Shown here: piece by piece, positions 39,244 through 47,515 of the stretch
Position numbering within the stretch: position 1 is the stretch's first letter
Layout of the letters: each line of letters opens with the position of its first letter
NCBI GenBank assembly: GCA_028532905.1
Contig: JAQQAM010000198.1
Span: 1 to 51,146, forward strand
Length of the DNA: 51,146 nt
Reading direction: 5' to 3'
Origin: Spirochaetales bacterium
GTDB taxonomy: Bacteria > Spirochaetota > Spirochaetia > DSM-2461
Notes under the pieces: model-generated
Told to the model about the DNA's origin: nothing
What the model saw: the letters and a program-made list of their open reading frames with translations, nothing else
Database searches by the model: none
Translations under genes and position numbers: made by a program

Positions 39244-40244
39244 CAGAGGGAGACCACCAGTTTGACTGTGAGTTTGGAATTATAGAATTTCTGATTATGG
39301 AATGTGGGGGTGGAATACAGATACTCCGTCCTAAGATCCGTTTTCAGCTGCACTTTATCCTTTAAAAAGTAGGCATTGAATCCGATGCCGGGAATCAGTT
39401 TATCCTCCTCTCCGTCATACCCTACATTGTCGTTGTAATAATCAAAGTACAATAGGGGTTCTATAGAATTGATCCGGAGGGCGAAAAGCGTAAAAACCGA
39501 GTGATTCCAGTGATAGTTGAAATACCGCTGCTCCATATATTCGCTGAATACTTTAAGGGTCAGTTTCTTGTTGATCTGATGGTTCAGATCAACATAAACC
39601 CCTTGGGCAAATGTTTCATCCAGGGAATACAGAAGATTGTATCCCCCTTTAAAGGAGCCCTTCTGGTAGTACAAATTGGCCGCACCCATATGGAGACCAG
39701 ATTCGTTTTTGTCCCAGCGGTCTGTGGTCCCATTATAGAATCCGGCATCATAGCAGAAGTGTCCCAGAATCCTCTTACCTGACAGGTTCAGCCCCACAGA
39801 TCGTCCCGGAGCAATCAGGGCACTGGCTTCTGAGTGATAGATGTTGGGACGGCTGGTCAGCCCCCTGGAATACTCCTGCCCAAAGGGGATTTTCCCGTAT
39901 CCCCCGCTCAGCCGGAGGGGGTCTGAAAACCGGTATTCCATCTGAGCCGTTTTAAGGACGTTTATCTCCTCTTCCGTAAGGTCGGCAAAGTCCAGTTTCA
40001 GGGTGAGTCTGAGCTTATCAAGATACCTGGCTTCTGTATTGAACCTGGCGTCTGTGATCCGAAATCCGCTGCGCCCGGGAAAGTAATCGGCCTGATAGCG
40101 GTAGTCCATCCCCATTATCAGATTGCTCTGTACTTTGAGTTTCCCCCCTTCATATACATTAAAGGCATAAGAGGGAGCTGCACTGAGGAGAAGCAGGAAC
40201 AGGGCAAGGTATGGGAGTCCTGGAAGCCGGAAAGTATCAGGCAA
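39243..40244 (-). CDS. Porin, phosphate-selective OprO/OprP-like (module 2)
   Basis: GGYGKIPFGQEYSRGLTSRPNIY, ALIAPGRSVGLNLSGKRILGHFCYDAGFYNGT resemble Porin_O_P. Confidence 0.6.
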   Translation of the reverse strand: MPDTFRLPGLPYLALFLLLLSAAPSYAFNVYEGGKLKVQSNLIMGMDYRYQADYFPGRSGFRITDARFNTEARYLDKLRLTLKLDFADLTEEEINVLKTAQMEYRFSDPLRLSGGYGKIPFGQEYSRGLTSRPNIYHSEASALIAPGRSVGLNLSGKRILGHFCYDAGFYNGTTDRWDKNESGLHMGAANLYYQKGSFKGGYNLLYSLDETFAQGVYVDLNHQINKKLTLKVFSEYMEQRYFNYHWNHSVFTLFALRINSIEPLLYFDYYNDNVGYDGEEDKLIPGIGFNAYFLKDKVQLKTDLRTEYLYSTPTFHNQKFYNSKLTVKLVVSL

Positions 40245-40863
40245 ACTGATCGCTCCCTTTAAAGTACACTTTTACCGTAAAGGTGTCCCGGAGGTAATCG
40301 ATGCTGCTGATTTCAACAGAGACAATACTCAAACCGGTCCGCTCTTCCAGTAAGGCTTGCAGCTTGTCCCTGTTTTCCGTATGCACCAGTATGATATCTT
40401 CCACATCCACAGAGATGGAGGTGAGGTTGGCTGTGGCCCAGCGGCGTTCCAAAAGGAAGGTAGCCACAATCATAACGGCGTTGGCAAAGAGAATCAGAAT
40501 CAGAGAGAGCTGTTCTGTGATAAGAGAGTTGATCACCGCCATAATGATAAAGACAAAGAGGTAGGTCATGTCTTTGATCCGGATGGAATCGGTTCTGTAG
40601 CGGATAATGGAGAAAACAGCAAACAGTCCGAAGGCAAATCCGGTCTGAATATTGGAGCTGGTCAGAAAACTGGTAATAAAGAAGATGAGAAGGCTCACCA
40701 TGTAGAAGGAGAGTATAAACTTGTACTTTTTATTGTATCTGTAATAAATATGCTCAATAACAATATAAAGAAAAAGGAAATGGATAACTAGTCGGAAAAT
40801 TAACTGAATCATCAGCTCCCTGTCCATGGAATCAAGAATAAAGTACTGAAGAAGCTGGGACAT
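40237..40863 (-). CDS. DUF4956 membrane protein (module 2)
   Basis: AFGLFAVFSIIRYRTDSIRIKDMTYLFVFI signature; adjacent VTC gene. Confidence 0.85.
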   Translation of the reverse strand: MSQLLQYFILDSMDRELMIQLIFRLVIHFLFLYIVIEHIYYRYNKKYKFILSFYMVSLLIFFITSFLTSSNIQTGFAFGLFAVFSIIRYRTDSIRIKDMTYLFVFIIMAVINSLITEQLSLILILFANAVMIVATFLLERRWATANLTSISVDVEDIILVHTENRDKLQALLEERTGLSIVSVEISSIDYLRDTFTVKVYFKGSDQFA

Positions 40864-41708
40864 TAAGAAACCTCGGAATTGATTTTTGATATATTTCTGA
40901 TTAAGGGTTTGAACCTGTTGTGTTTTAAGCTCTTATTGGTCATGACCATGCCCACGCAGTATTTACTGATGCGGGAGGGATAGATTTTATGATTCTTTAA
41001 TATGGATTCCATCACCGACTTCTGGTTCAGACTGCTCTTTTTCACTTCCAGAATAAATAGATTATCCAGCTGTGAGTTTACCTGCTCTTTATTGAAGCGC
41101 AGGGCGTAGTCCAGTGTGATCCGTTCGGTATATTGATTATTGACAAAGGTCATCCGGGTATAGTCCACATCCAGCACGGGCTTAAGATCATCCCGGAGGG
41201 TCTCCAGTTCAGGAGATTCAGCTATAAAATCAAGGAAATCCACATCTACCACGGTATCTCGCTCGTCTCTCTGGACTCTGGTTTTATAGGTTTTTTTCCG
41301 GTTGTCCTTGAATTTGATCTCATCAAAATAGACTCCCGTATCCCTGTAGCCTCTGGTTCTCACCTTGTAGCGGTTGGCCCGCCCCTGATGATGGGCCCTG
41401 TAAAACTGAAAGTCGCTGGTATCCAGATAGGTGGTTTCGTAGGCGAACTGCTTAACCCCCTGGTGATAGAGAACCTTATATTCTTTCTGGAGGGCCGGAA
41501 GGATCTTTGCAAGCTGATTCACATGGCCCACATATTTTGTATCCACCCGGTCCAGCAGAGCCACTGAGCCGAGGTCTTTTAAGGCGATTGTGTCAAAGCC
41601 TTCCAGCTTCTGTTCTATTTCTTCAGTCATGGTTTTCAAGGGCATCCTGCATAGATATAACACAATAAAACAATTAAATAAACACTTCATAAAGATACGC
41701 TGGGTCAT
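40863..41708 (-). CDS. VTC-domain (polyphosphate polymerase-like) protein
   Basis: RVDTKYVG, TTYLDTSDFQFYRAHHQGRANRYKVRTRGY, FDEIKFKDNRKKTYKTRV, ILEVKKS, SKYCVGM; likely start at an internal Met (MPLKTMTEE). Confidence 0.88.
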   Translation of the reverse strand: MTQRIFMKCLFNCFIVLYLCRMPLKTMTEEIEQKLEGFDTIALKDLGSVALLDRVDTKYVGHVNQLAKILPALQKEYKVLYHQGVKQFAYETTYLDTSDFQFYRAHHQGRANRYKVRTRGYRDTGVYFDEIKFKDNRKKTYKTRVQRDERDTVVDVDFLDFIAESPELETLRDDLKPVLDVDYTRMTFVNNQYTERITLDYALRFNKEQVNSQLDNLFILEVKKSSLNQKSVMESILKNHKIYPSRISKYCVGMVMTNKSLKHNRFKPLIRNISKINSEVS

Positions 41709-41787
41709 TATTTATCTTTGCTGACAGATGGGAAGAAAACGTATAAATAGACCCCTGAAAACCGGACGGCAAAGGGATTGAAGCAGT

Positions 41788-42681
41788 TTACAAGGATTCA
41801 ATGACCTCTTTTGAGAGGCCTGTCACAGAGACAATGATATCTATGGCCACTCCTGATTTTTTCATTTTTACGGCATGTTCTTTATTCAATTGTTCTTTTT
41901 CTTCCATTCGGCCTTTCTCAATTCCCTGTTCATTACCATCTACCCAGGCTTCATCAATCGCTGTAGCTCTGTCGCTCTCCCACTTCATACGGGCATCATA
42001 TTTTTCTTTTAGCATTTCATCGGTGGTGAATTTCCTGAATGTATCATGGGCTTTTTCAAATACTGGATCATCTTTTAAAATTATATTCATATCATCTTCT
42101 CCCAGATTCCCCTCTTCTTTTAAATACCACATCCATTTTTGAAGCCGTTTGGGGGGTACACGATACCGGTCTATTATCATACGGGGTAGCTCCAAAAAAT
42201 GAATCTGCAGATGATCGCTTAATACATTTTCCCGGTTATCCATATCCTGAATCATAAAACAACTGTGAAAATTATGCTGCTCATCATCCTTAAACAATTC
42301 AAAATTCAATATATTGATGCAAATCACTGGATTCAGTTTGTTGAACTTTTGACCTTCTTCCATCTGTGAATGGTAAAGTTTTGCCCAGTAATACAGACTG
42401 CGATTGACAAAAGCACGACCGCCGGAGCTTTGAATCTCTATGTCGAAGGAACGACCTGTCTCGTCTTCTGCTTTGACATCCAAAAAAGTCTCTTTGCCGC
42501 TAAAAATATCCCTCATATTTACAGGATTTTTTATTGTCAGATTGACTACAGGTGAGAAACCTCTGTCCTCCAGTACGGAATTTATAAAATCCTTGAGAAC
42601 GAAGATATTTTCTTCCTGCCCCAGAAGGACACGGATCATGATATCAGATGTTGCTTTGATCCAGGCTGCCATATTTTCCAT
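41788..42681 (-). CDS. Rpn/PD-(D/E)XK nuclease family (recombination-promoting nuclease/transposase-like)
   Basis: D...VLLGQEENIFVLKDFINSVL; FLDVKAEDETGRSFDIEIQ; RSLYYWAKLYHSQMEEGQKF. Confidence 0.88.
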   Translation of the reverse strand: MENMAAWIKATSDIMIRVLLGQEENIFVLKDFINSVLEDRGFSPVVNLTIKNPVNMRDIFSGKETFLDVKAEDETGRSFDIEIQSSGGRAFVNRSLYYWAKLYHSQMEEGQKFNKLNPVICINILNFELFKDDEQHNFHSCFMIQDMDNRENVLSDHLQIHFLELPRMIIDRYRVPPKRLQKWMWYLKEEGNLGEDDMNIILKDDPVFEKAHDTFRKFTTDEMLKEKYDARMKWESDRATAIDEAWVDGNEQGIEKGRMEEKEQLNKEHAVKMKKSGVAIDIIVSVTGLSKEVIESL

Positions 42682-42770
42682 TATACTTCCCCATTGATAG
42701 TTCGTTCAATATGAATTATCTACGAGGTGGTTTTACATGGTGATTCAAAAGAGCATACAGATTTTACACA

Positions 42771-42910
42771 CGGCTCAGGGATAGAAGCGGAAATGCTCCC
42801 GGTTCTCCAGGCGGCGCGGAGCAAGCCTGAGAAAGAGAGCCGGAGACGAGCATTGCAGTGAAAAGCCTGATTTCCGGCGGCCGGCAGGCCGTCGGGAAGA
42901 GCCTCAGAAG
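42771..42910 (+). repeat. Dispersed structured intergenic repeat, copy R1
   Basis: CGGCTCAGGGATAGAAGCGGAA; AATGCTC(42792-42798)/GAGCATT(42848-42854) stem; TTGCAGTGAAAAGCCTG. Confidence 0.8.
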
Positions 42911-42934
42911 AGAAAACGGACAAGAAAGATTCTG

Positions 42935-43441
42935 TTATACCTGAAATCCCTGGATAATCAATGTGATCATTCCAGTAAGCAGGGTGAGGAAGACTCCGGA
43001 AAGAAAGACATACAGACGGTTGAAGCGTTTATCCATGATTTCATGCACATCTTTAAAGCGGCGGTCCATGGTCTCGCTCACTTCTGAGAAACGGCGGTCC
43101 ATTGTCTCATTGACTTCTTTGAAACGACGATCCATGGTCTCGTTCACTTCAGTGAACCGGCGGTCCATGGTCTCATTAACTTCTTTGAAGCGAAGGTTCA
43201 TGTTATCAATCAGCTCTTCAAATCTGCGGTCAGTTTGAGAAATCATCTTTTCCAGATTCTCATTCTGGTGTTTAATGCCTTCTTCCACCCTCACCATCCG
43301 TTCCAGCATTTGGGAATCAATTCCCGAACTTCTGCCGGGAAAGGGATAGATGTGTTTTTCTTCCATCCAGAGGATCATTTTTTCTTTTACCTGATCGGCT
43401 ATGGCTTCCAGCTGATCATCCTGCATGAGGGCATCTCCCAT
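42935..43441 (-). CDS. Hendecad (11-residue) repeat coiled-coil protein with C-terminal TM helix
   Basis: FKEVNETMDRR x5 tandem, then FLSGVFLTLLTGMITLIIQG; paralogue at 48777..49205. Confidence 0.75.
   Translation of the reverse strand: MGDALMQDDQLEAIADQVKEKMILWMEEKHIYPFPGRSSGIDSQMLERMVRVEEGIKHQNENLEKMISQTDRRFEELIDNMNLRFKEVNETMDRRFTEVNETMDRRFKEVNETMDRRFSEVSETMDRRFKDVHEIMDKRFNRLYVFLSGVFLTLLTGMITLIIQGFQV
43027..43191 (+). repeat. 33-bp tandem repeat (5 units) inside coiled-coil gene
   Basis: CGGCGGTCCATGGTCTCGCTCACTTCTGAGAAA periodicity 33, units at 43027, 43060, 43093, 43126, 43159. Confidence 0.88.
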
Positions 43442-43565
43442 AAGGTTTTCTCCTATTAATAGTATATCTGATTATAAGGAGATACAAGGAGGACGGGGCT
43501 GGTGCTTCAAAGATTTTGATCATTCCAAGTTAAGAAAAACCTCAAGCGGGATAACAGGATGAGGT

Positions 43566-43702
43566 CGGCTCAAGGATAGGAGCGGCAGGCCGCCGGCAGT
43601 CCGGCGGAGGGGACGGAGCCGGAAAGGACTGCCGGGAACAGGCCTACAAGCGGATAGCCTGGTTTCCCCGGCCCACCGGGACGGGGAAAGAGCTCCGAAT
43701 GA
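43566..43702 (+). repeat. Dispersed structured intergenic repeat, copy R2
   Basis: CGGCTCAAGGATAGGAGCGG; CCGGCAGTCC(43593-43602)/GGACTGCCGG(43626-43635); AGCGGATAGCCTGG; TTTCCCCG/CGGGGAAA. Confidence 0.85.
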
Positions 43703-43748
43703 GGATTCTGATTTGCTAATTGCCTCTGTTTTGCCTAGGATTTTAAGT

Positions 43749-44705
43749 ATGAACAGTACAAGATTTTCCAGGCTGTTTGACTTTCCTTCCCTTTTAATGC
43801 TCTTCATTCTGATGATACTGATGATTCTGACAGCCTGCAGGGTTGATTTTTCACCTGATGAGCTGATTCCCCTATTTACCCCTTATGAAAAACAGGGGGG
43901 GACTGATTATCTTGAGATCATGGTGTACGGGGATGCCGGCCGGGGCAATGAGAAGCAGAAAAGCACGGCTTTGGCCATGAGCCAGCTGGCAGAAGATCCG
44001 GATAGTGATTTTTCCTTTATCATCAATCTGGGAGATTCCTTTTATTACGACGGTGTGGAGTCCGTGGACGATCCTATGTGGGAGACTCATTTTGAGGATA
44101 TTTATGACCAGGATGTACTGACCATGCCCTTCTTTTCAGTTCTGGGCAACCATGATTACAAGGGGAATATTCAGGCCCAGTTGGAGTATAGGTCTCCCTA
44201 TGGTGACCGCTGGCAGATGCCTGACCGGTATTATTCTGTAACCGAGACCCTGGATGACGGTACCCGGATAGAATTTTATTTTCTGGATACGGAGCGGCTT
44301 TTCTACGGGGATACAGGGCAGCTGGACTGGTTGAAAGACAATCTTGAAGCCTCCACCGCCCGGTGGATTGTGGCAGCCGGACACAAGCCCCTGTTCAGCA
44401 ACGGTGAGCATGGTTCCAACGGCGCTCTGATAACCCGGCTCAAGCCCCTTTTTGATGACACCGTGGATCTGTACGTCTGCGGCCATGAACATGATCTGCA
44501 GATTTTAAAGCCTGTGAACGGTGTGCACTATGTGATAGACGGCGCAGCCTCATCGGATGATGACACCCAGGTGAAGGACAACACGGTTTTTGCCGCCTCC
44601 CGGGTAGGATTTATGACCTTTCTGTTCAGCCGGGATGTACTGGTCTGCAATGTGATAGAGTCAGGCGCGGGGCTACTCTACTCTCAGGTTCTTAAAGAAA
44701 AATGA
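43749..44705 (+). CDS. Secreted metallophosphoesterase (purple/tartrate-resistant acid phosphatase-like)
   Basis: YGDAGRG, NLGDSFYYDG, LGNHDYKG, GHKPLFSNGEHG, CGHEHDLQ. Confidence 0.88.
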   Translation: MNSTRFSRLFDFPSLLMLFILMILMILTACRVDFSPDELIPLFTPYEKQGGTDYLEIMVYGDAGRGNEKQKSTALAMSQLAEDPDSDFSFIINLGDSFYYDGVESVDDPMWETHFEDIYDQDVLTMPFFSVLGNHDYKGNIQAQLEYRSPYGDRWQMPDRYYSVTETLDDGTRIEFYFLDTERLFYGDTGQLDWLKDNLEASTARWIVAAGHKPLFSNGEHGSNGALITRLKPLFDDTVDLYVCGHEHDLQILKPVNGVHYVIDGAASSDDDTQVKDNTVFAASRVGFMTFLFSRDVLVCNVIESGAGLLYSQVLKEK

Positions 44706-44708
44706 GGC

Positions 44709-45527
44709 TCAGCGGTGATACCCGATTCCCAGAACAGGGCTGTTCTGTATCTGAATAAAATCCTGAAACACAAGCTCATTGAAATTTCCGAAGTAGACAA
44801 GATCTGCCGTCAAGCTCCATCCGGCACTGAGGTAAAAGGTGTCATTCAGCAGGTACCGGTACCGGATTTTCAGGGTTAACCCTGTATAAAAATCCTTAAA
44901 ATCATCGGCCTCTTCAGACAGATAGTACCCCATGGAAAAGGAGGGACCGAAGCCCAGGGCCAGCATATGGGGTGCTTTCCGCAAGGGGGCATAGAGAAAC
45001 TGAGGGGAAAAACGCAGGAAATAGTGTTGCCCCTCCCTTTTATCCAGTGTGTAGGAGTCCGATCCGCTGCGGATTGTGATTTGATCGATGCCCCGCCACT
45101 GAAACTCCTGACCGAATCCGAATCGTTTTGACGGGTAGTACTCTGTGGTGAGATCGATTCCCCAGAGGGAACGCTTGAGGGTATGGGTGGAGGGAGAGCT
45201 TGCGGTGTATATGAAATCGATGAGGGCGGGGGTGTAGCCGATCTCAGCGAAAAAGGCACTTTGTGCGTAGGCGCTTTGTCCGAAGGCAGGAAATGAGAGG
45301 AGGAACAGGGCAAGGATTATGAAAGCCTTTTTAGGAGCGGGCGTACCCAGGAACCCTATATGACGAGGGGGAATGTTTTTCGAGAGCTCTTTGGAGCGGC
45401 AGTTTCTTCGAAGTGGTCTTTTCTGTTGTACCTGATCGGCATTGGCTGCCGGATGATTCTTCTGCATCAAGGCTTCCTCCCAAGCTGTTCTCCCATTAAT
45501 TTTAGAGTTGTATACAGATGGAAACAA
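44709..45527 (-). CDS. Outer-membrane beta-barrel ORF whose N-terminus derives from a coiled-coil-family relic
   Basis: Internal signal peptide KKAFIILALFLLSFPAFGQS preceded by EEALMQKNHPAANADQVQQK, which matches GDALMQDDQLEAIADQVKEK. Confidence 0.55.
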   Translation of the reverse strand: MFPSVYNSKINGRTAWEEALMQKNHPAANADQVQQKRPLRRNCRSKELSKNIPPRHIGFLGTPAPKKAFIILALFLLSFPAFGQSAYAQSAFFAEIGYTPALIDFIYTASSPSTHTLKRSLWGIDLTTEYYPSKRFGFGQEFQWRGIDQITIRSGSDSYTLDKREGQHYFLRFSPQFLYAPLRKAPHMLALGFGPSFSMGYYLSEEADDFKDFYTGLTLKIRYRYLLNDTFYLSAGWSLTADLVYFGNFNELVFQDFIQIQNSPVLGIGYHR

Positions 45528-45560
45528 GGAAGAATGGTTTGATGCTTCTAAGTTTGTTGA
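45419..45560 (-). pseudogene. Relic of the 5' end and upstream region of the hendecad-repeat gene family
   Basis: Plus strand ACCTGATCGGCATTGGCTGCCGGATGATTCTTCTGCATCAAGGC...ACAAGGAAGAATGGTTTGATGCTTC aligns to 43390-43510 and 49155-49280. Confidence 0.75.
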
Positions 45561-45566
45561 AAATGA

Positions 45567-46535
45567 TTATTGCTTCAATGCTATAAATCTATGTTTCAAA
45601 GTATCTGCAGCCCTTTGTTTCATTAGATCGGGCATGTAACTTCGGAATATCATGTCTGTCATATCATCCTCTAGATTTATAAAATGATCTATAACGCTTT
45701 TTATTGCCTTTGGGAGAAGTCCCGCCCGATACCCCAATTCTTTAAAATCTGCAGATGTATAGTATCCGAGCTTCTGATACCCTGTTGAAAAGATTCCCCC
45801 ATGTTCTTCTTTTAACAGATCCAACGCCAGATATCCTATTTTGAGGGAATTGGAAAATGAGGAAGCAAACAACTGATCATAAGAAGGGGTCAGACTGTCA
45901 TAAAAGGGAGTTCTGTTATCTTCTTTTCTGATGAGGCTGATGTTTTTCAGATGCATATCATCATTTCCAATGAGCCAGGCAAAGATGATTCGTTTGTAAA
46001 GCTCTCTTACGACAGCCATTTTCCCTCCACTCATAGAATGAACCAGAGCCAGGCACTCTTCATAGCTTTTAGAATATTTACCGGATGATGATATATTGAA
46101 TCCTTGAGCCAGATCCTCCTGATGGAGTTTCTTTCCTTCAATACGATCATATCGTCTGGTAAGGTAGGCAAATTCTCCATCTGAAAAAGGAATGAGTGCA
46201 CATACAGCAGTTGGGATTCCCGCCAGATGACTCAAGGCCATGGCACACTGTTCATTTTCAGCAGCATGGGGAAAGGCTTCCGGTGATGGTTTGAGAATAT
46301 ATTCTCCTGCCTTAGCTGTCATTACCAGCTTATTCTCTGAATCTCTTTTCAATGAAAGCTTTTGCTGTATTCCCGAAATGGACATACCATCTGTATGAGC
46401 AGGTCCTTGAGTGAAAAAATCACTTCGTGAAAAAGTAAGAGCTTCTATAGCTGGGGATTCACCAAACAAAGCCCGGGATGCTTTGGTGGAATAGCAGCCT
46501 GATAAAATGGTCTCAAGAGTAGAACGACAGATCAC
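45567..46535 (-). CDS. hipT: HipT-like kinase toxin
   Basis: GMSISGIQQKLSLKR (SIS loop), EYILKPSP, WLIGNDDMHLKNISLI, FYDSLTPSYDQL. Confidence 0.85.
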   Translation of the reverse strand: MICRSTLETILSGCYSTKASRALFGESPAIEALTFSRSDFFTQGPAHTDGMSISGIQQKLSLKRDSENKLVMTAKAGEYILKPSPEAFPHAAENEQCAMALSHLAGIPTAVCALIPFSDGEFAYLTRRYDRIEGKKLHQEDLAQGFNISSSGKYSKSYEECLALVHSMSGGKMAVVRELYKRIIFAWLIGNDDMHLKNISLIRKEDNRTPFYDSLTPSYDQLFASSFSNSLKIGYLALDLLKEEHGGIFSTGYQKLGYYTSADFKELGYRAGLLPKAIKSVIDHFINLEDDMTDMIFRSYMPDLMKQRAADTLKHRFIALKQ

Positions 46536-46849
46536 TCACGTATCTCCCTGATGCTGATAGCTCCGATTAGATCCTGTCCGTGTTTCAGCAGGATTCCAAA
46601 GCTGTCAGAATGACCCAGACGACTCCGGGCAGCCTGAATATCAAGTAGCCAGCCTTCACTCAGGAGGTTTTCGAATAGCGGGAAAAGTGTTCCGGAGTAG
46701 TACCGTGTTTGAGACAATGGGAAGTTGTAGCCTAGAGGGATTCCGTCACTGATATAGCTGCTGTCGTATTCAAACAGATATCCGGGATTCTGTTCTGTCA
46801 GCCGGCCGGCAAAGCGGTTATCAAAATAGACATATCCTATCCGGTCCAT
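46532..46849 (-). CDS. hipS: HipS-like protein (HipA N-subdomain as separate ORF)
   Basis: GYVYFDNRFAGRLTEQNPGYLFEYDSSYISDGIPLGYNFPLSQTRYYSGTLFPLFENLLSEGWLLD; overlaps hipT by 4 nt. Confidence 0.85.
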   Translation of the reverse strand: MDRIGYVYFDNRFAGRLTEQNPGYLFEYDSSYISDGIPLGYNFPLSQTRYYSGTLFPLFENLLSEGWLLDIQAARSRLGHSDSFGILLKHGQDLIGAISIREIRE

Positions 46850-47118
46850 AGCCCCATCCCCAGAGTTCTTAATACCTGCTTGAGGTTCTTAAGACTAATA
46901 CCCTCTTCCCCTCCTTCCAGTTTGACAAGGGTGCCGTAAGAGATTCCGGAAAGCTCTGCCAGATCTTTCAGAGTCAAGTGTTGCTTCCTGCGTTCTTTAC
47001 GAATCGATTCAGAGAGCTCATCCACTGAACGGATCTGTTCCAGTTTTTTATAAAGCTTGAGTTGTTCCTCCATTTCCCGGAACTTAATTTGTATAACATT
47101 TAACTCTTTATCTATCAT
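46837..47118 (-). CDS. hipB: HipB-like HTH antitoxin/regulator with N-terminal coiled-coil extension
   Basis: SIRKERRKQHLTLKDLAELSGISYGTLVKLEGG; overlaps hipS. Confidence 0.85.
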   Translation of the reverse strand: MIDKELNVIQIKFREMEEQLKLYKKLEQIRSVDELSESIRKERRKQHLTLKDLAELSGISYGTLVKLEGGEEGISLKNLKQVLRTLGMGLWTG

Positions 47119-47213
47119 TATTCTCTCTTATATATATTATATACTACTTTAATCTATAATAATAGATATTCCTATATTATTAAATCAAGATGCATATTTT
47201 AAAGGATATTTAT

Positions 47214-47350
47214 GGCTCAGGGATAGAAGAGGAAATACTCCCCTTCCGGCCGGCGGCACGGAGAGGAGCCGGTAAAGAGGAAGGAAAAGAGTATTGCAGC
47301 GGATAGCCCGGTTTCCCCGGCCCGGAGGGACGGGGAAAGAGCCCCGAATG
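47214..47350 (+). repeat. Dispersed structured intergenic repeat, copy R3
   Basis: GGCTCAGGGATAGAAGAGGAA; AATACTC(47234-47240)/GAGTATT(47289-47295); CCTTCC/GGAAGG; TTGCAGCGGATAGCCCGG; TTTCCCCG/CGGGGAAA. Confidence 0.85.
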
Positions 47351-47427
47351 CATGGCCGAGCAGTAAGCGCAGCTTAAGACCAGGCCCCGGATGCATGGCC
47401 GAGCAGTAAGCACAGCTTATGACCAGG
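47342..47427 (+). repeat. Two tandem 43-bp units appended to R3
   Basis: CCCCGAATGCATGGCCGAGCAGTAAGCGCAGCTTAAGACCAGG then near-identical copy; each contains TAAGC-NCA-GCTTA hairpin. Confidence 0.9.
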
Positions 47428-47515
47428 CCCCCTTAAGATCTTTAAAGTGGTTCAGGGTAAAACCAGTCAGCACTGACCTTATATTTTTTACATATCCGCT
47501 ATCAACCTGAAAGCA

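Noticed and set aside
43027-43191. Regular 33-bp repeats resembling a CRISPR array
   Set aside because: Units are directly tandem with no unique spacers and encode in-frame 11-aa coiled-coil repeats
42963-43238. Plus-strand 91-aa ORF RRSMVSLTSLKRRSMV...
   Set aside because: Antisense shadow of the 33-bp repeats in the minus-strand coiled-coil gene
44709-45527. Accepting the 272-aa ORF as a normal full-length barrel protein
   Set aside because: The first ~40 residues are better explained as a relic of the coiled-coil family
47210-47413. Small ORFs at 47210..47413, 43520..43807, 42720..42923 and 12623..12805
   Set aside because: Translations of the GC-rich dispersed repeats; no RBS or protein-like composition
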